Below, in pieces: positions 28,198 to 38,228 of a DNA stretch of 64,000 bases; position 1 is the stretch's first letter, and each line of letters opens with the position of its first letter. The notes under the pieces are model-generated. The model saw nothing but the letters and a program-made list of their open reading frames with translations. It was not told where the DNA came from and did no database searches. The DNA comes from Variovorax sp. 679. Its GTDB lineage: Bacteria > Pseudomonadota > Gammaproteobacteria > Burkholderiales > Burkholderiaceae_C. Made by a program: the position numbers and the translations under genes. The DNA lies in assembly GCF_003952185.1 (NCBI RefSeq), contig NZ_RXFS01000001.1:773337-837336 (forward strand), written 5' to 3'.

Positions 28198-30168
28198 TTA
28201 CTTCCCCGCCGGGCTGTCGTCGAGCAGCGCCGGATCGATGTACGTCGCGAAACTGCGCGCGTACCGGGGCCGGAGGTGGCCGATGTCCTTGTAGGCGGGC
28301 GAACCGTCGTCGGGCATGCTGCGAAGGCACCGCCCGTCGGCGCAAAGGCTGGCGAACGGCTCGATGACGCGCGCACCGTTGGCCAATGCCACCTGCTTCA
28401 GCCGCTCGTTGAATCGCGCCTGGTCTTCCGGCATCGGTGCCCCGGGCTGCCCGGAGGCAGCGGTCATCTTGCCAAGCCGGCTGCCCTGGATCTGCCCGAG
28501 CGGGTCGAAATCCATGCCCACCGGGTTGCCGAGCACCAGGTAGACCGTTTTTTTCGCCGACAGGCGCTTCAGCACTTCGCCCAGCGACTTGAGCGAGAGG
28601 TCGACGCCGTCGCCGCCGAGGAACGGGTGCACGGCTTTACTGCCGTCGACGAAGAAGTTCACCGTCGGCCCCGCGCCTGTGAAGTAGCAGCTCCAGCACG
28701 CCCCGAGCACCACCGAATCGACCTCCGGCTTGAGCGCCAGGTCGAGCACCGCCGCGCGCCGCTCGTCGCAGCCGGTGTCCAGGCTGCTGAACAGGCCCGG
28801 TACCGGCGGGCACGAGCCCTTGGTCGCGAAGTACACGGTACGGGCCTTGTCGGGCTGCGTGCGCACCAGTTCGAGCGCACGCGGCGCGTATTGCTCGACG
28901 TGGCTGTCGCCGATCAGCAGCACGTTGCGCTTGCCGCTGCCGGCACGGTAGACGAACTGCCCGCCCAGAGCTGACTCTTCAAAGCCGTCGTAGTAGTTGT
29001 CCTCGCGCGTCGCGTCGGCCACCGCCTGAAGGGCCGGGCTGTCATGGCGCGGCTGCGGAGCACCCAGGAAGACCAGCACACCGGCCAGCGCAAGGGCCGC
29101 ACCGCCGCCTGCCAGTCCGCGCAGCATCGCCTGCGAAAGGTGCAGCTTGACGAAGCGCTCGAGGAATCGATACGTCGCCCAGGCCAGCACCACCGACGCC
29201 ACCACGAGCGCGATTCGCAGGTTCAGGGGCGGCTCGCCACCGGTCACGATCCGCGCATACGAAAGCAGCGGCCAGTGCCAGAGGTACAGCGGATAGCTGA
29301 TGAGCCCGATCCACACCATCACGCGGTTCGACAATAGGTACTTGTTGAGCACGCCGTTCGGCCCCGCCGCGATGCAGCTCACCGCGCCCAGCACCGGCAG
29401 CAGCGCCCACCAGCCCGGAAACGCCTTCGTGCTGCGCGTCATGACAAGGCCCAGCACAAGCAGGCCCACGCCGACGATCGACTGCAGGTGCTTCGTCCAA
29501 GGGCGCGATTCCGCCGCGCCCGATGCCGCGGCCTGCAGCCGCATGGCCGCCAGCAGCCCGCCCGCCATCAGCTCCCAGGCGCGCGACAGCGGCGAATAGA
29601 AAGCGGCTGCGCGATGCGGCTGCACCGTCAGCACATTGACGAGGAACGAAATCACGGCCACCGCCAGCACCACGCGCAGCATCGGCCAACGCTTGCGCCA
29701 GGCCAGCCCGAGCATCAGCGGCCAGAAGATGTAGAACTGCTCCTCGATGCCCAGCGACCACAGGTGCAGCAGCGGCTTGGTCTCGGCCGTGGCGTCGAAG
29801 TAGCCCGCCTCGCCCAGGAAGACGAGATTGGCGAAGAAAGCTGCCCCGCCGGTGGTCTGCTTGCCCAGTTGCGAGAACTCTCCCGGCAGCAGCACATACC
29901 AGCCGAAGGCCAGCGTCACCAACAGCACGAGCACCAGCGCCGGGAAGATCCGCCGGATGCGCCGTGCGTAGAAGTCGCCATAGCTGAAGTCGCCCGCCGC
30001 CAGGCTCTGCAGAAGAATGGTCGTGATCAGGAAGCCAGAGATCACGAAGAAGATGTCGACCCCGATGAAGCCACCCGGCAGCAGGCTCGGAAAGGCGTGG
30101 TACGCCAGCACAGAGCCCACCGCGATGGCGCGCAGGCCGTCAATGTCCGGGCGGTACTTGGGATGCAT
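28198..30168 (-). CDS. OafA/YrhL-type acyltransferase fused to SGNH domain (paralogue 1)
   Basis: This 656-residue protein has an Acyl_transf_3 membrane domain (about residues 1-350) beginning YRPDIDGLRAIAVGSVLAYH and containing RRIRRIFPALV and LLHLWSLGIEEQFYIFWP. A C-terminal SGNH domain follows (LLIGDSHVEQYAPRA near residue 418; catalytic Asp/His in YKDIGHLRPRY). Such two-domain proteins O-acetylate surface polysaccharides or peptidoglycan: the membrane part exports acetyl and the SGNH part transfers it. It is a tandem paralogue of the next gene, with the same length. Confidence 0.92.
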   Translation of the reverse strand: MHPKYRPDIDGLRAIAVGSVLAYHAFPSLLPGGFIGVDIFFVISGFLITTILLQSLAAGDFSYGDFYARRIRRIFPALVLVLLVTLAFGWYVLLPGEFSQLGKQTTGGAAFFANLVFLGEAGYFDATAETKPLLHLWSLGIEEQFYIFWPLMLGLAWRKRWPMLRVVLAVAVISFLVNVLTVQPHRAAAFYSPLSRAWELMAGGLLAAMRLQAAASGAAESRPWTKHLQSIVGVGLLVLGLVMTRSTKAFPGWWALLPVLGAVSCIAAGPNGVLNKYLLSNRVMVWIGLISYPLYLWHWPLLSYARIVTGGEPPLNLRIALVVASVVLAWATYRFLERFVKLHLSQAMLRGLAGGGAALALAGVLVFLGAPQPRHDSPALQAVADATREDNYYDGFEESALGGQFVYRAGSGKRNVLLIGDSHVEQYAPRALELVRTQPDKARTVYFATKGSCPPVPGLFSSLDTGCDERRAAVLDLALKPEVDSVVLGACWSCYFTGAGPTVNFFVDGSKAVHPFLGGDGVDLSLKSLGEVLKRLSAKKTVYLVLGNPVGMDFDPLGQIQGSRLGKMTAASGQPGAPMPEDQARFNERLKQVALANGARVIEPFASLCADGRCLRSMPDDGSPAYKDIGHLRPRYARSFATYIDPALLDDSPAGK

Positions 30169-30205
30169 CGTCGTCGTCGATCGGTCGGGGCGGGCGAGGA
30201 CTCGC

Positions 30206-32173
30206 TCAGCGCGACGGCTGCTGCGCGGGGGCGGCGCGCACCGTGGGGTCGAAATAGCTGGCTTCTTCCCGCGTGTAGCGCGGGCGCAGGTGGTCGGCGT
30301 CCTTGTATGCGGGCGCGCCGTCGGGCAGCGTGACCAGGCAATGGCTGCCGTCCTTGCACAGCACCGCCATCGCGTCGATGGGCTCGGCCCCGCTTGCTCC
30401 GGCGATGGCGCGCAACCTGTCGTTGAGCTGCTTCTGGTCGGCCGGCAGCGGCACCGTCGGCGAGGAGGTCATGGCCTCCATGTGCGTCAGGCGACTGCCT
30501 TCGATCAGGCGCTTGGGCGTGAACTCGGGGCCACCGGGGTTGTCGAGCAGCAGGAAGACCTTCTTGTGCCGCGCCAGCTCGCGCAGCGTGGCCTCCAGCG
30601 CAACGAGCGCGCGCTCGATGCCGTCGCCGCCCTGGAACGGATGGACCTGGTTGTCGGGCCCGCGGTAGTAGTACTCCAGCGCCCCGTGACCGACGAAATA
30701 GCAGTTCCAGCAGCCACCGATGACCACCGAATCGATCTCCGGACCCATCGCATAGGCCAGCATCGCGTCGCGGCGCTCGGCACAGCCGATGTTCTTGTCC
30801 GCGTAGACGCCCGGCACCGCCGGGCACGCGCCCTGGGTCACGAACCAGGCCGACTTGTCCGGCATCGCCAGCGTGCGGGACAGCTCCATCACGCGCGGTG
30901 CGTACTGCTGCACATGGCTGTCGCCCACGAACAGCACGCGCTTCGGCCCGCTCCCGGTCTTGTAGACCAGCTGCTCGCCGATCTGGTCGAGCTTGAAGCC
31001 GGCGTAATAGTCGGCGTCCAGCGTGGCGTTGGCGACGATCTGCAGCCTCTCGCTGCTGTTGCGGGGTTGGGGTGCGCCGAAGAAGATCGCGGCGCTCAGG
31101 GCGGCGATCAGGACCATGCCCGCACCCAACGCCTTCAGGATGCCCGGGCCAGGACGGTTTCTCGCATAGCGCTCGATGAAACGGTACGTGGCCCACGCAA
31201 GCAGCACGCTGGCCACCATCGCGCCGGCACGGTAGACCGGAGAGGGATGCAGCGGATCGGCCTCCACGATGCGCACGAAGGCCAGCAACGGCCAGTGCCA
31301 GAGGTACAGCGGATAGCTGATGAGCCCGATCCACACCATCACGCGGTTCGACAACAGGTACTTGTTGAGCACGCCGTTCGGCCCCGCGGCAATACAGCTC
31401 ACCGCGCCCAGCGTGGGCAGCAGCGCCCACCAGCCAGGAAAGGCCTTCGTGCTGCGGATCATCACCAGCCCGAGCACGATCAGCCCGACGCCCACCACCG
31501 ACTGCACATGGCTGCGCCAGGCGCTCGGCGTCGGCGGCTTCAATCGCATGCAAGCCAGGATGCCGCCCACCATCAGCTCCCAGAACCGGGAGGCCGGCGA
31601 ATAGAACGACGCCGCCGGCAACGGATGCACCGTCGTCACGTTCACCACGAACGAGACCGCAGCGACCGCCAGCACCACGCGCACGATCGGCCAGCCCTTG
31701 CGCCACGCGAGCCCCAGCAGCAGCGGCCAGAAGATGTAGAACTGCTCCTCGATGCCCAGCGACCACAGGTGCAGCAGCGGCTTGGTTTCGGCGGCCGTGT
31801 CGAAATAGCCCGATTCGCCCCAGAACACGAAGTTGGCGACGAAGGCCGCACCGCCCACGGTCTGCTTGCCGAGCTCGGCGAACTCATCGGACAGCAGCAG
31901 GTACCAGCCCGCGCACAGCGTCGCGAACAGCACCACGAGCAGCGCCGGGAAGATCCGCCGGATGCGCCGCGCGTAGAAGTCGCGGTAGCTGAAATCGCCC
32001 ACCGCGAGGCTCTGGAGAATGATGGTCGTGATCAGGAAGCCCGAGATCACGAAGAAGATGTCGACCCCGATGAAGCCGCCCATCAGCGCCGTCGGGAACG
32101 CGTGATACACAAGCACCGAGCCCACCGCGATTGCGCGCAGGCCGTCGATGTCCGGACGGTACTTGGGGTGCAT
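30206..32173 (-). CDS. OafA/YrhL-type acyltransferase fused to SGNH domain (paralogue 2)
   Basis: The 655-residue protein has the same architecture as its neighbour: an N-terminal acyltransferase domain nearly identical in parts (KAFPGWWALLP, VMVWIGLISYPLYLWHWPLL) and a C-terminal SGNH domain that is clearly more diverged (LFVGDSHVQQYAPRV near residue 417; YKDADHLRPRY). A stretch of 66 bp is identical between the two genes (29269-29334 and 31289-31354). ATG 32173 is chosen over the preceding TTG. The different SGNH domains suggest different acceptors or positions on one glycan. Confidence 0.92.
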   Translation of the reverse strand: MHPKYRPDIDGLRAIAVGSVLVYHAFPTALMGGFIGVDIFFVISGFLITTIILQSLAVGDFSYRDFYARRIRRIFPALLVVLFATLCAGWYLLLSDEFAELGKQTVGGAAFVANFVFWGESGYFDTAAETKPLLHLWSLGIEEQFYIFWPLLLGLAWRKGWPIVRVVLAVAAVSFVVNVTTVHPLPAASFYSPASRFWELMVGGILACMRLKPPTPSAWRSHVQSVVGVGLIVLGLVMIRSTKAFPGWWALLPTLGAVSCIAAGPNGVLNKYLLSNRVMVWIGLISYPLYLWHWPLLAFVRIVEADPLHPSPVYRAGAMVASVLLAWATYRFIERYARNRPGPGILKALGAGMVLIAALSAAIFFGAPQPRNSSERLQIVANATLDADYYAGFKLDQIGEQLVYKTGSGPKRVLFVGDSHVQQYAPRVMELSRTLAMPDKSAWFVTQGACPAVPGVYADKNIGCAERRDAMLAYAMGPEIDSVVIGGCWNCYFVGHGALEYYYRGPDNQVHPFQGGDGIERALVALEATLRELARHKKVFLLLDNPGGPEFTPKRLIEGSRLTHMEAMTSSPTVPLPADQKQLNDRLRAIAGASGAEPIDAMAVLCKDGSHCLVTLPDGAPAYKDADHLRPRYTREEASYFDPTVRAAPAQQPSR

Positions 32174-32180
32174 CAAGCGA

Positions 32181-32645
32181 TCAGTTGGCCTGCTGCGCGT
32201 CTGCAGGCGCGACGACCGGCGGCGGCACGAACGGCAGGCCGCGCTCCTCCGACAGCCACTGCAGCACCGGGAACGCGCCCGGCAGCACCGGCGTCACGTC
32301 CAGCGGCAGCTGTTGCCAGGCCATGCGCTGGCCTTCGCGCATCTCGAACTCGCCGCTCCAGGCCGTGACCTTGCACCAGTGCAGACGTACCAGCGCGTGC
32401 GGATAGTCGTGCTCCGTGACCTTCCAGACCTCGGCACCGCCGATGGTGATGCCGAGCTCTTCCTGCAGCTCACGCCGCAGCGCCTCTTCGACCGTCTCGC
32501 CGGCCTCGATCTTGCCGCCGGGAAACTCCCAGAAGCCTGCATAGGCCTTGCCCTCGGGCCGCGTGGAAAGCAGCAGCGCGTCGTCGGCCAGGCGGATCAG
32601 CACGCCGACCGCGACTTCCGTGTGCTTGCGGGCTTGTTCGCTCAC
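32181..32645 (-). CDS. MutT-like Nudix hydrolase
   Basis: The 154-residue product has a complete Nudix box from Gly44 to Ile66 (G-x5-E-x7-REL-x-EE-x-GI) inside FWEFPGGKIEAGETVEEALR, the MutT/NUDIX_4 context, and HWCKVTAWSGEFEMREGQ. MutT proteins hydrolyse 8-oxo-dGTP; the assignment to that substrate is likely but not proven. The GTG start overlaps the upstream ATPase stop (GTGA). The C-terminus has a Pro/Ala-rich extension. Confidence 0.88.
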   Translation of the reverse strand: MSEQARKHTEVAVGVLIRLADDALLLSTRPEGKAYAGFWEFPGGKIEAGETVEEALRRELQEELGITIGGAEVWKVTEHDYPHALVRLHWCKVTAWSGEFEMREGQRMAWQQLPLDVTPVLPGAFPVLQWLSEERGLPFVPPPVVAPADAQQAN

Positions 32646-33517
32646 GCCTTGCTCCGCCCCGCGTAGTCGCGCGCGAACTGGTAGGCCACGCGGCCGCTGC
32701 GCGAACCGCGCTCCAGCGCCCACACAAGCGCCTCGGGCCGCGCCGCCGCGATGGCGGCTTCGTCCACGCCGAACGACGAGAGCCACTGGCCCACGATCGT
32801 CAGGTATTCGTTCTGGCTGAAGGGATAGAAGCTCACCCAGAGGCCGAAGCGCTCCGACAGCGAGATCTTTTCCTCGATCACCTCGCCGGGATGGACCTCG
32901 CCGTCCTCGGTGTGGGTGTACGTGAGGTTGTCCTTCATGTATTCGGGCAGCAGGTGGCGCCGGTTGCTGGTCGCGTAGATCAGCACGTTGGGCGTCGAGG
33001 CCGCGATCGAACCATCGAGGATCGACTTCAGCGCCTTGTAGCCCGGCTCGCCCTCGTCGAAGCTCAGGTCGTCGCTGAAAACGATGAATTTCTCGGGCCG
33101 CTGCGACACCACCTCGACGATGTCGGGCAGGTCGGTGAGCTCGGCCTTGTCCACCTCGATCAGCCGCAGCCCCTGCGGCGCATAGGCCTGCAGGCAAGCG
33201 CGGATCAGCGACGACTTGCCCGTGCCGCGCGCACCGGTCAGCAGCACGTTGTTGGCAGGCTTGCCCTCGACGAACTGCTGCGTGTTGCGCGCGATCTTTT
33301 CCTTCTGGACGTCGATTTCCTTCAGCGAATCGAGCGACATCGCCGCCACATGCTTCACCGGTTCGAGCACGCCATGGCCCGAGCTGCGGCGACGGTAGCG
33401 CCACGCGATGGATGCGTTCCAGTCGGCGGGCTCCGCCAGCGGCTGCGGAAGAATCGATTCGATGCGGGTGATGAGCTGTTCGGCGCGTTCGATCAGCTTC
33501 TGGAACTGCTCATTCAT
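32642..33517 (-). CDS. DUF815 family AAA-type ATP-binding protein
   Basis: The 291-residue protein has Walker A ([16 protein letters not shown]), a Walker B-like [14 protein letters not shown] and an [16 protein letters not shown] motif typical of the DUF815 ATPases. The cellular role of the family is not established. ATG 33517 overlaps the argJ stop by ATGA, and its own stop overlaps the mutT-like start, so argJ, this gene and the mutT-like gene form one translationally coupled unit. Confidence 0.88.
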   Translation of the reverse strand: MNEQFQKLIERAEQLITRIESILPQPLAEPADWNASIAWRYRRRSSGHGVLEPVKHVAAMSLDSLKEIDVQKEKIARNTQQFVEGKPANNVLLTGARGTGKSSLIRACLQAYAPQGLRLIEVDKAELTDLPDIVEVVSQRPEKFIVFSDDLSFDEGEPGYKALKSILDGSIAASTPNVLIYATSNRRHLLPEYMKDNLTYTHTEDGEVHPGEVIEEKISLSERFGLWVSFYPFSQNEYLTIVGQWLSSFGVDEAAIAAARPEALVWALERGSRSGRVAYQFARDYAGRSKA

Positions 33518-34743
33518 GACCGGTAGTCGGCATTGATCGTCACGTACTCGTGGCTGAAGTCGCAGGTCCACACGGTCTCGCTGGCATTGCCGCGGCCCAG
33601 GCCGATGCGCACGGTGATCTCGCTCTGCTTCATCACGCGCTGGCCGTCTTCCTCGCGATAGGACGGATTGCGCCCACCCTTGACAGCCACGTGCACGTCG
33701 TCGAGAAACAGGTCGATGCCCGTCTGGTCGAGGTCGGCGATGCCCGCGTAACCCACGGCCGCGAGGATGCGGCCCAGGTTCGGGTCGCTGGCATAGAAGG
33801 CCGTCTTGACCAGCGGCGAATGCGCCACGGCATAAGCCACCTGCTTGCACTCGGCAGCGTCCTTGCCGCCGTCGACCTGGATGGTGATGAACTTGGTCGC
33901 GCCTTCGCCGTCGCGCACGATGGCCTGCGCCAGCTTGCGCGCCACGTCCTGCATGGCGGCCACGAGCGCCTTGCCGTCGGCCGAGTCGAGCGAAGTGATG
34001 GTCGCGTTCGCGGCCTTCTGCGTCGCGATGACCACGAACGAATCGTTCGTCGAGGTGTCGCCGTCGATGGTCACGCGGTTGAACGAGGCGTCGGCCAGCA
34101 ACCTGGCCAGCGGCTGGATCAGCGACGGATCGATCTTCGCGTCGGTCGCCATGAAGCCGAGCATGGTCGCCATGTTCGGGCGGATCATGCCGGCGCCCTT
34201 GCTGATGCCGGTGATGGTGACGTTGGCGCCGCCGACCTGCGCCCGCTGGCTGAATGCCTTGGGGATCGTATCGGTGGTCATGATGCCCTCGGCCGCACGC
34301 GCCCAGTTGTCCGCCTTGGCATCGGCGAGAGCGGCAGGCAGGCCCGCCTCGATGCGGTCGATGGGCAGCGGCTCCATGATCACGCCTGTCGAGAACGGCA
34401 GGATCTGCTCGGGCGAAATCTCCAGCTTGCGCGCCAGCGCGATGCAGGTGGAGCGCGTGCGCATCAGTCCGTCTTCACCCGTGCCGGCATTCGCATTGCC
34501 GGTGTTGATGACCATCGCCCGGATGCCGTGGTTCGCAGCCAGGTGGTCGCGGCAGACCTGCACCGGCGCGGCGCAGAAGCGGTTCTGGGTGAACACGCCG
34601 CCGACCGCCGAGCCTTCGTCGATCAGCACGACCGTCAGGTCCTTGCGATTGGCCTTGCGCACGCCCGCCTCGGCCACGCCGATGCGGACGCCGGGCACCG
34701 CGAACAAGGCGGCGGGATCAGGGGCTGACAGGTTCACGGGCAT
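33514..34743 (-). CDS. argJ: Bifunctional ornithine/glutamate acetyltransferase
   Basis: ArgJ transfers acetyl from N-acetylornithine to glutamate, and in bifunctional forms also uses acetyl-CoA, so recycling acetyl groups in arginine synthesis. The 409-residue product has the autocleavage site in [15 protein letters not shown], with Thr193 as the nucleophile of the beta chain. Other conserved parts are [14 protein letters not shown] and [14 protein letters not shown] [11 protein letters not shown]. It lies downstream of secA, separated by structured repeat copy C. Confidence 0.96.
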   Translation of the reverse strand: MPVNLSAPDPAALFAVPGVRIGVAEAGVRKANRKDLTVVLIDEGSAVGGVFTQNRFCAAPVQVCRDHLAANHGIRAMVINTGNANAGTGEDGLMRTRSTCIALARKLEISPEQILPFSTGVIMEPLPIDRIEAGLPAALADAKADNWARAAEGIMTTDTIPKAFSQRAQVGGANVTITGISKGAGMIRPNMATMLGFMATDAKIDPSLIQPLARLLADASFNRVTIDGDTSTNDSFVVIATQKAANATITSLDSADGKALVAAMQDVARKLAQAIVRDGEGATKFITIQVDGGKDAAECKQVAYAVAHSPLVKTAFYASDPNLGRILAAVGYAGIADLDQTGIDLFLDDVHVAVKGGRNPSYREEDGQRVMKQSEITVRIGLGRGNASETVWTCDFSHEYVTINADYRS

Positions 34744-34810
34744 GGCATCTATTCCTTCTTGCGTATCAATTTTTCATCGGCACCAACAAGGCTCACTTCC
34801 CGACGCCAGG

Positions 34811-34898
34811 GATACCGCGGAACCGGCTCTGCCGGGCCGCCGGTATCGCCCCCGGCGAGGGGGTTGGCGGCCACACGAAGTGGGCAAGCCTGGGGGAG
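34811..34898 (-). repeat. Dispersed structured repeat, copy C
   Basis: It is the third copy, on the minus strand, starting 7 bases after the secA stop codon and read in the same direction as secA. It shares CTCCCCCAGGCTT, the C5/G5 hairpin and CCGGCAGAGCCGG. The outer stem is GATACC/GGTATC, again fully paired although different from copies A and B. The early small hairpin also keeps its pairing (GCCCAC/GTGTGGC). Confidence 0.85.
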
Positions 34899-34905
34899 TA
34901 CGTTA

Positions 34906-37692
34906 TCAATTCAGCTTGCCGTGGCACTGCTTGTACTTCTTGCCACTGCCGCAGGGGCACGGATCGTTGCGGCCGACGCGGGCAAAGGCCATGGCTTCGG
35001 CGCTCAGCGCACCGGCGCCGGCGGCCGCTGCACGGCGCTGACTCTCCTCGTCGACACGCACCTCGACCTCGCCGGTTTCGGTCGGCGCACTGTAGGTGAT
35101 GTTGGTGACGTTCTCGCCACGGCTCTCGAGCGCCTCGGCAGCCTCTTCGAGCTGCTCGCCCGACTGCACGCGCACCGTCATCAGCTGGCGAGTGACTTCG
35201 TTCTTGACCGAGTCGAGCAGCTGGCCGAAGAGTTCGAAGGCTTCGCGCTTGTATTCCTGCTTGGGCTGCTTCTGCGCGTAGCCGCGCAGGTGAATGCCCT
35301 GGCGCAGGTAATCGAGGGAAGCCAGGTGTTCGCGCCAGTGGGTGTCGATGCTCTGCAGCAGCACCATGCGCTCGAACTGGGTGAAGTTCTCCTGGCCGAT
35401 CAGCGCGACCTTGGCGTCGAAGGTCTCGTTGGCGTTCTTGAGCACCTTCTCGACGATGTCTTCGTCGGCGATGGCGTCGGAGGCCTCGACTTCCTTCTTG
35501 AGCGGCATGTCGATGCCCCACTCGTTGAAGAGGCTCTTCTCGAGGCCGTCCAGGTCCCATTGCTCCTCGACCGATTCGCTCGGCACGTACTGGCGGGCGA
35601 GGTCTGTGAAGCAGCCTTCGCGCAGCGCGGCGATCTGCGCCGTGAGGTCGCCCGCGTCGAGGATGTCGTTGCGCTGCTGGTAGATCACCTTGCGCTGGTC
35701 GTTCGAAACGTCGTCGTACTCGAGCAGTTGCTTGCGGATGTCGAAGTTGCGCGCCTCGACCTTGCGCTGAGCGCTCTCGATGCTGCGCGTGACGATGCCG
35801 GCCTCGATGGCTTCGCCGTCGGGCATCTTCAGGCGGTCCATGATCGCCTTCACGCGGTCGCCCGCGAAGATGCGCATCAGCGGATCATCCAGGCTCAGGT
35901 AGAAGCGCGAGGAGCCCGGGTCGCCTTGGCGGCCCGAACGGCCGCGCAGCTGGTTGTCGATGCGGCGCGACTCATGGCGCTCGGTCGCGATGATGCGCAG
36001 GCCGCCGAGCGACTTCACGAACTCGTGGTCCTTGCTCCACTCGGCGCGGATGTGCTCGATGTCGGCCTGCTTGGCGGCTTCGTCGCGGCCTTCGTCGTTC
36101 TCGACCGCCTCGATCATCTTCTCGATGTTGCCGCCCAGCACGATGTCGGTGCCGCGGCCGGCCATGTTGGTCGCGATGGTGATCATCTTCGTGCGGCCGG
36201 CCTGCGCCACGATGTCGGCCTCGCGCGCATGCTGCTTGGCGTTGAGCACCTGGTGCGGCAGCCCCGCCTGCGTCAGCAGGCCGTCGATGATTTCGGAGTT
36301 CTCGATGGACGAGGTGCCCACCAGCACCGGCTGGCCGCGCTCGTAGCACTCGCGGATGTCCTGGATGGCCGCCTCGTACTTCTCGCGCGTCGTCTTGTAG
36401 ACGCGGTCGAGCTGGTCCTCGCGCTTGCTGATGCGGTTGGGCGGAATGATCGTGGTCTCGAGACCATAGATTTCCTGGAACTCGTAGGCCTCGGTGTCGG
36501 CGGTGCCAGTCATGCCGGCCAGCTTGCCGTACAGGCGGAAGTAGTTCTGGAAGGTGATGGAAGCCAGCGTCTGGTTCTCGGCCTGGATCTCCACGCCTTC
36601 CTTGGCTTCCACGGCCTGGTGCAGGCCGTCGCTCCAGCGGCGGCCTGTCATCAGGCGGCCGGTGAACTCGTCGACGATGACCACTTCGCCCTGCTGCACC
36701 ACGTAGTGCTGGTCGCGGTGATACAGGTGACGGGCGCGCAGCGCCGCGTTCAGGTGGTGCATCAACGTGATGTTGGCCGGGTCGTACAGCGACGCGCCTT
36801 CGGGCAGCAGCTTGAATTCGCCCAGGATGCGCTCGGCGTTCTCGTGGCCGTCTTCGGTCAGGAACACCTGGTGCGTCTTCTCGTCGACCGTGAAGTCGCC
36901 GGGCACCGTGACGCCCTCGCCCGTGCGCGGGTCGGCTTCGCCTTCCTGCTTCGTCAGCAGCGGCACCACCTTGTTGATGGCGAGGTAGAGGTCGGTGTGG
37001 TCTTCGGCCTGGCCGCTGATGATCAGCGGCGTGCGAGCCTCGTCGATCAGGATCGAGTCAACCTCGTCGACGATCGCGTAGTTCAGCCCGCGCTGGACCC
37101 GGTCGCCCGGCTCGTAGACCATGTTGTCGCGCAGATAGTCGAAGCCGTACTCGTTGTTCGTGCCGTACGTGATGTCGCTGCGGTAGGCGGCCTGCTTTTC
37201 CTCGCGCGGCATCTGCGGCAGGTTGATACCCACCGACAGGCCGAGGAAGTTGTAGAGGCGGCCCATCCAGGTCGCGTCGCGGTTGGCGAGGTAGTCGTTC
37301 ACCGTGACCACGTGCACGCCCTTGCCCGACAGCGCATTCAGGTACACCGGCAGCGTGGCGGTCAGCGTCTTGCCTTCGCCGGTGCGCATTTCGGAGATCT
37401 TGCCGTTGTGCAGCGCCATGCCGCCGAGCATCTGTACGTCGAAATGACGCATCTTCATGACGCGCTTGGAGCCTTCGCGCACCGTGGCGAAGGCTTCGGG
37501 CAACAGGGCATCGAGGGTTTCGCCCTTGGCGATGCGATCCTTGAACTCCTGGGTCTTGGCGCGCAGCGCGTCGTCGCTGAGCTTCTCGAACTCGGGTTCG
37601 AGCGCATTGATGCGTTCCACCGTCTTGCGATACTGCTTGAGCAGCCGGTCGTTGCGACTGCCGAAAATCTGGGTCAGGAAGTTGGTTGCCAT
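34906..37692 (-). CDS. secA: Preprotein translocase ATPase SecA
   Basis: SecA drives post-translational export through SecYEG. The 928-residue protein shows Walker A MRTGEGKT (about 103-109), the DEAD-like region [20 protein letters not shown], the second nucleotide fold with [15 protein letters not shown], and the C-terminal zinc/SecB-binding motif [14 protein letters not shown] (Cys912, Cys914, Cys923, His924). It is full length. It is divergent from a dciA-like gene, an arrangement also known from pseudomonads. Confidence 0.98.
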   Translation of the reverse strand: MATNFLTQIFGSRNDRLLKQYRKTVERINALEPEFEKLSDDALRAKTQEFKDRIAKGETLDALLPEAFATVREGSKRVMKMRHFDVQMLGGMALHNGKISEMRTGEGKTLTATLPVYLNALSGKGVHVVTVNDYLANRDATWMGRLYNFLGLSVGINLPQMPREEKQAAYRSDITYGTNNEYGFDYLRDNMVYEPGDRVQRGLNYAIVDEVDSILIDEARTPLIISGQAEDHTDLYLAINKVVPLLTKQEGEADPRTGEGVTVPGDFTVDEKTHQVFLTEDGHENAERILGEFKLLPEGASLYDPANITLMHHLNAALRARHLYHRDQHYVVQQGEVVIVDEFTGRLMTGRRWSDGLHQAVEAKEGVEIQAENQTLASITFQNYFRLYGKLAGMTGTADTEAYEFQEIYGLETTIIPPNRISKREDQLDRVYKTTREKYEAAIQDIRECYERGQPVLVGTSSIENSEIIDGLLTQAGLPHQVLNAKQHAREADIVAQAGRTKMITIATNMAGRGTDIVLGGNIEKMIEAVENDEGRDEAAKQADIEHIRAEWSKDHEFVKSLGGLRIIATERHESRRIDNQLRGRSGRQGDPGSSRFYLSLDDPLMRIFAGDRVKAIMDRLKMPDGEAIEAGIVTRSIESAQRKVEARNFDIRKQLLEYDDVSNDQRKVIYQQRNDILDAGDLTAQIAALREGCFTDLARQYVPSESVEEQWDLDGLEKSLFNEWGIDMPLKKEVEASDAIADEDIVEKVLKNANETFDAKVALIGQENFTQFERMVLLQSIDTHWREHLASLDYLRQGIHLRGYAQKQPKQEYKREAFELFGQLLDSVKNEVTRQLMTVRVQSGEQLEEAAEALESRGENVTNITYSAPTETGEVEVRVDEESQRRAAAAGAGALSAEAMAFARVGRNDPCPCGSGKKYKQCHGKLN

Positions 37693-37865
37693 GGGTGGAG
37701 ATGGGCGGGCGCCTGATGAGATACGGCAGGCACTTCGACCGGATTCCCTAAGATATGGTGAAAGCAGTTGGGCGCGCTTTCAATGAAAGCAAGCAGCCTT
37801 TTTCCGGCGAGGACGCCGGCAAACCGGGCATTTTAGCTGTCTTGTTTCTGACCCCAGGATTACCC

Positions 37866-38174
37866 ATGTATCGCCGACTTCCCCCCGCCATCTCACTGCA
37901 GCAAGCTGCGGAAGGCGCCCCCACCTTGGGCAGCCTGATGGCGCGTGCGCGCGACACCACGGAGCGCCTGAAAGCGGTGGAAGGACTGATCCCTCCGGCC
38001 ATGCGCGGCGCCGTACAGGCCGGGCCGGCCGAAGGCGATGTCTGGTGCCTGCTGGTCAAGGGCAGTGCCGCGGCCGCCAAGCTGCGCCAGCTGTCGCCGA
38101 TGCTGGTCACCCGGCTCAGGAACCGTGGCTGGGACGTGGCGACGATACGCATCAAGGTGCACACCGGACGCTGA
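37866..38174 (+). CDS. DciA-like DUF721 protein
   Basis: The 102-residue product has the DUF721 profile: an N-terminal helical part (APTLGSLMARARDTTERLKA) and a central domain ending in LSPMLVTRLRNRGWDVATIRIKV. DUF721 includes DciA, the helicase loader of bacteria that lack DnaC, and in several Proteobacteria it is divergent from secA as here. The match is by position and pattern, so the name is given as DciA-like. ATG 37866 begins the conserved part; an earlier in-frame start at 37755 would add unrelated residues. Confidence 0.75.
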   Translation: MYRRLPPAISLQQAAEGAPTLGSLMARARDTTERLKAVEGLIPPAMRGAVQAGPAEGDVWCLLVKGSAAAAKLRQLSPMLVTRLRNRGWDVATIRIKVHTGR

Positions 38175-38203
38175 GCGCATAGGCCACGGGCTTTGATTTT
38201 TTG

Positions 38204-38228
38204 TCTGGAGATAGATAATATTTCCAGA
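38204..38228. promoter_or_regulatory. Inverted repeat over start of ornithine cyclodeaminase-like gene
   Basis: TCTGGA-N13-TCCAGA spans the region just before and into ATG 38228. Inside it is GATAAT (38214-38219), which with TTGATT (38193-38198) could form a promoter whose start point is at or next to the ATG. The arrangement looks like an operator covering a promoter. Confidence 0.45.

Noticed and set aside
34759..37716. A long antisense open frame opposite secA
   Set aside because: It mirrors secA codon use. The sense strand encodes a complete, unmistakable SecA.
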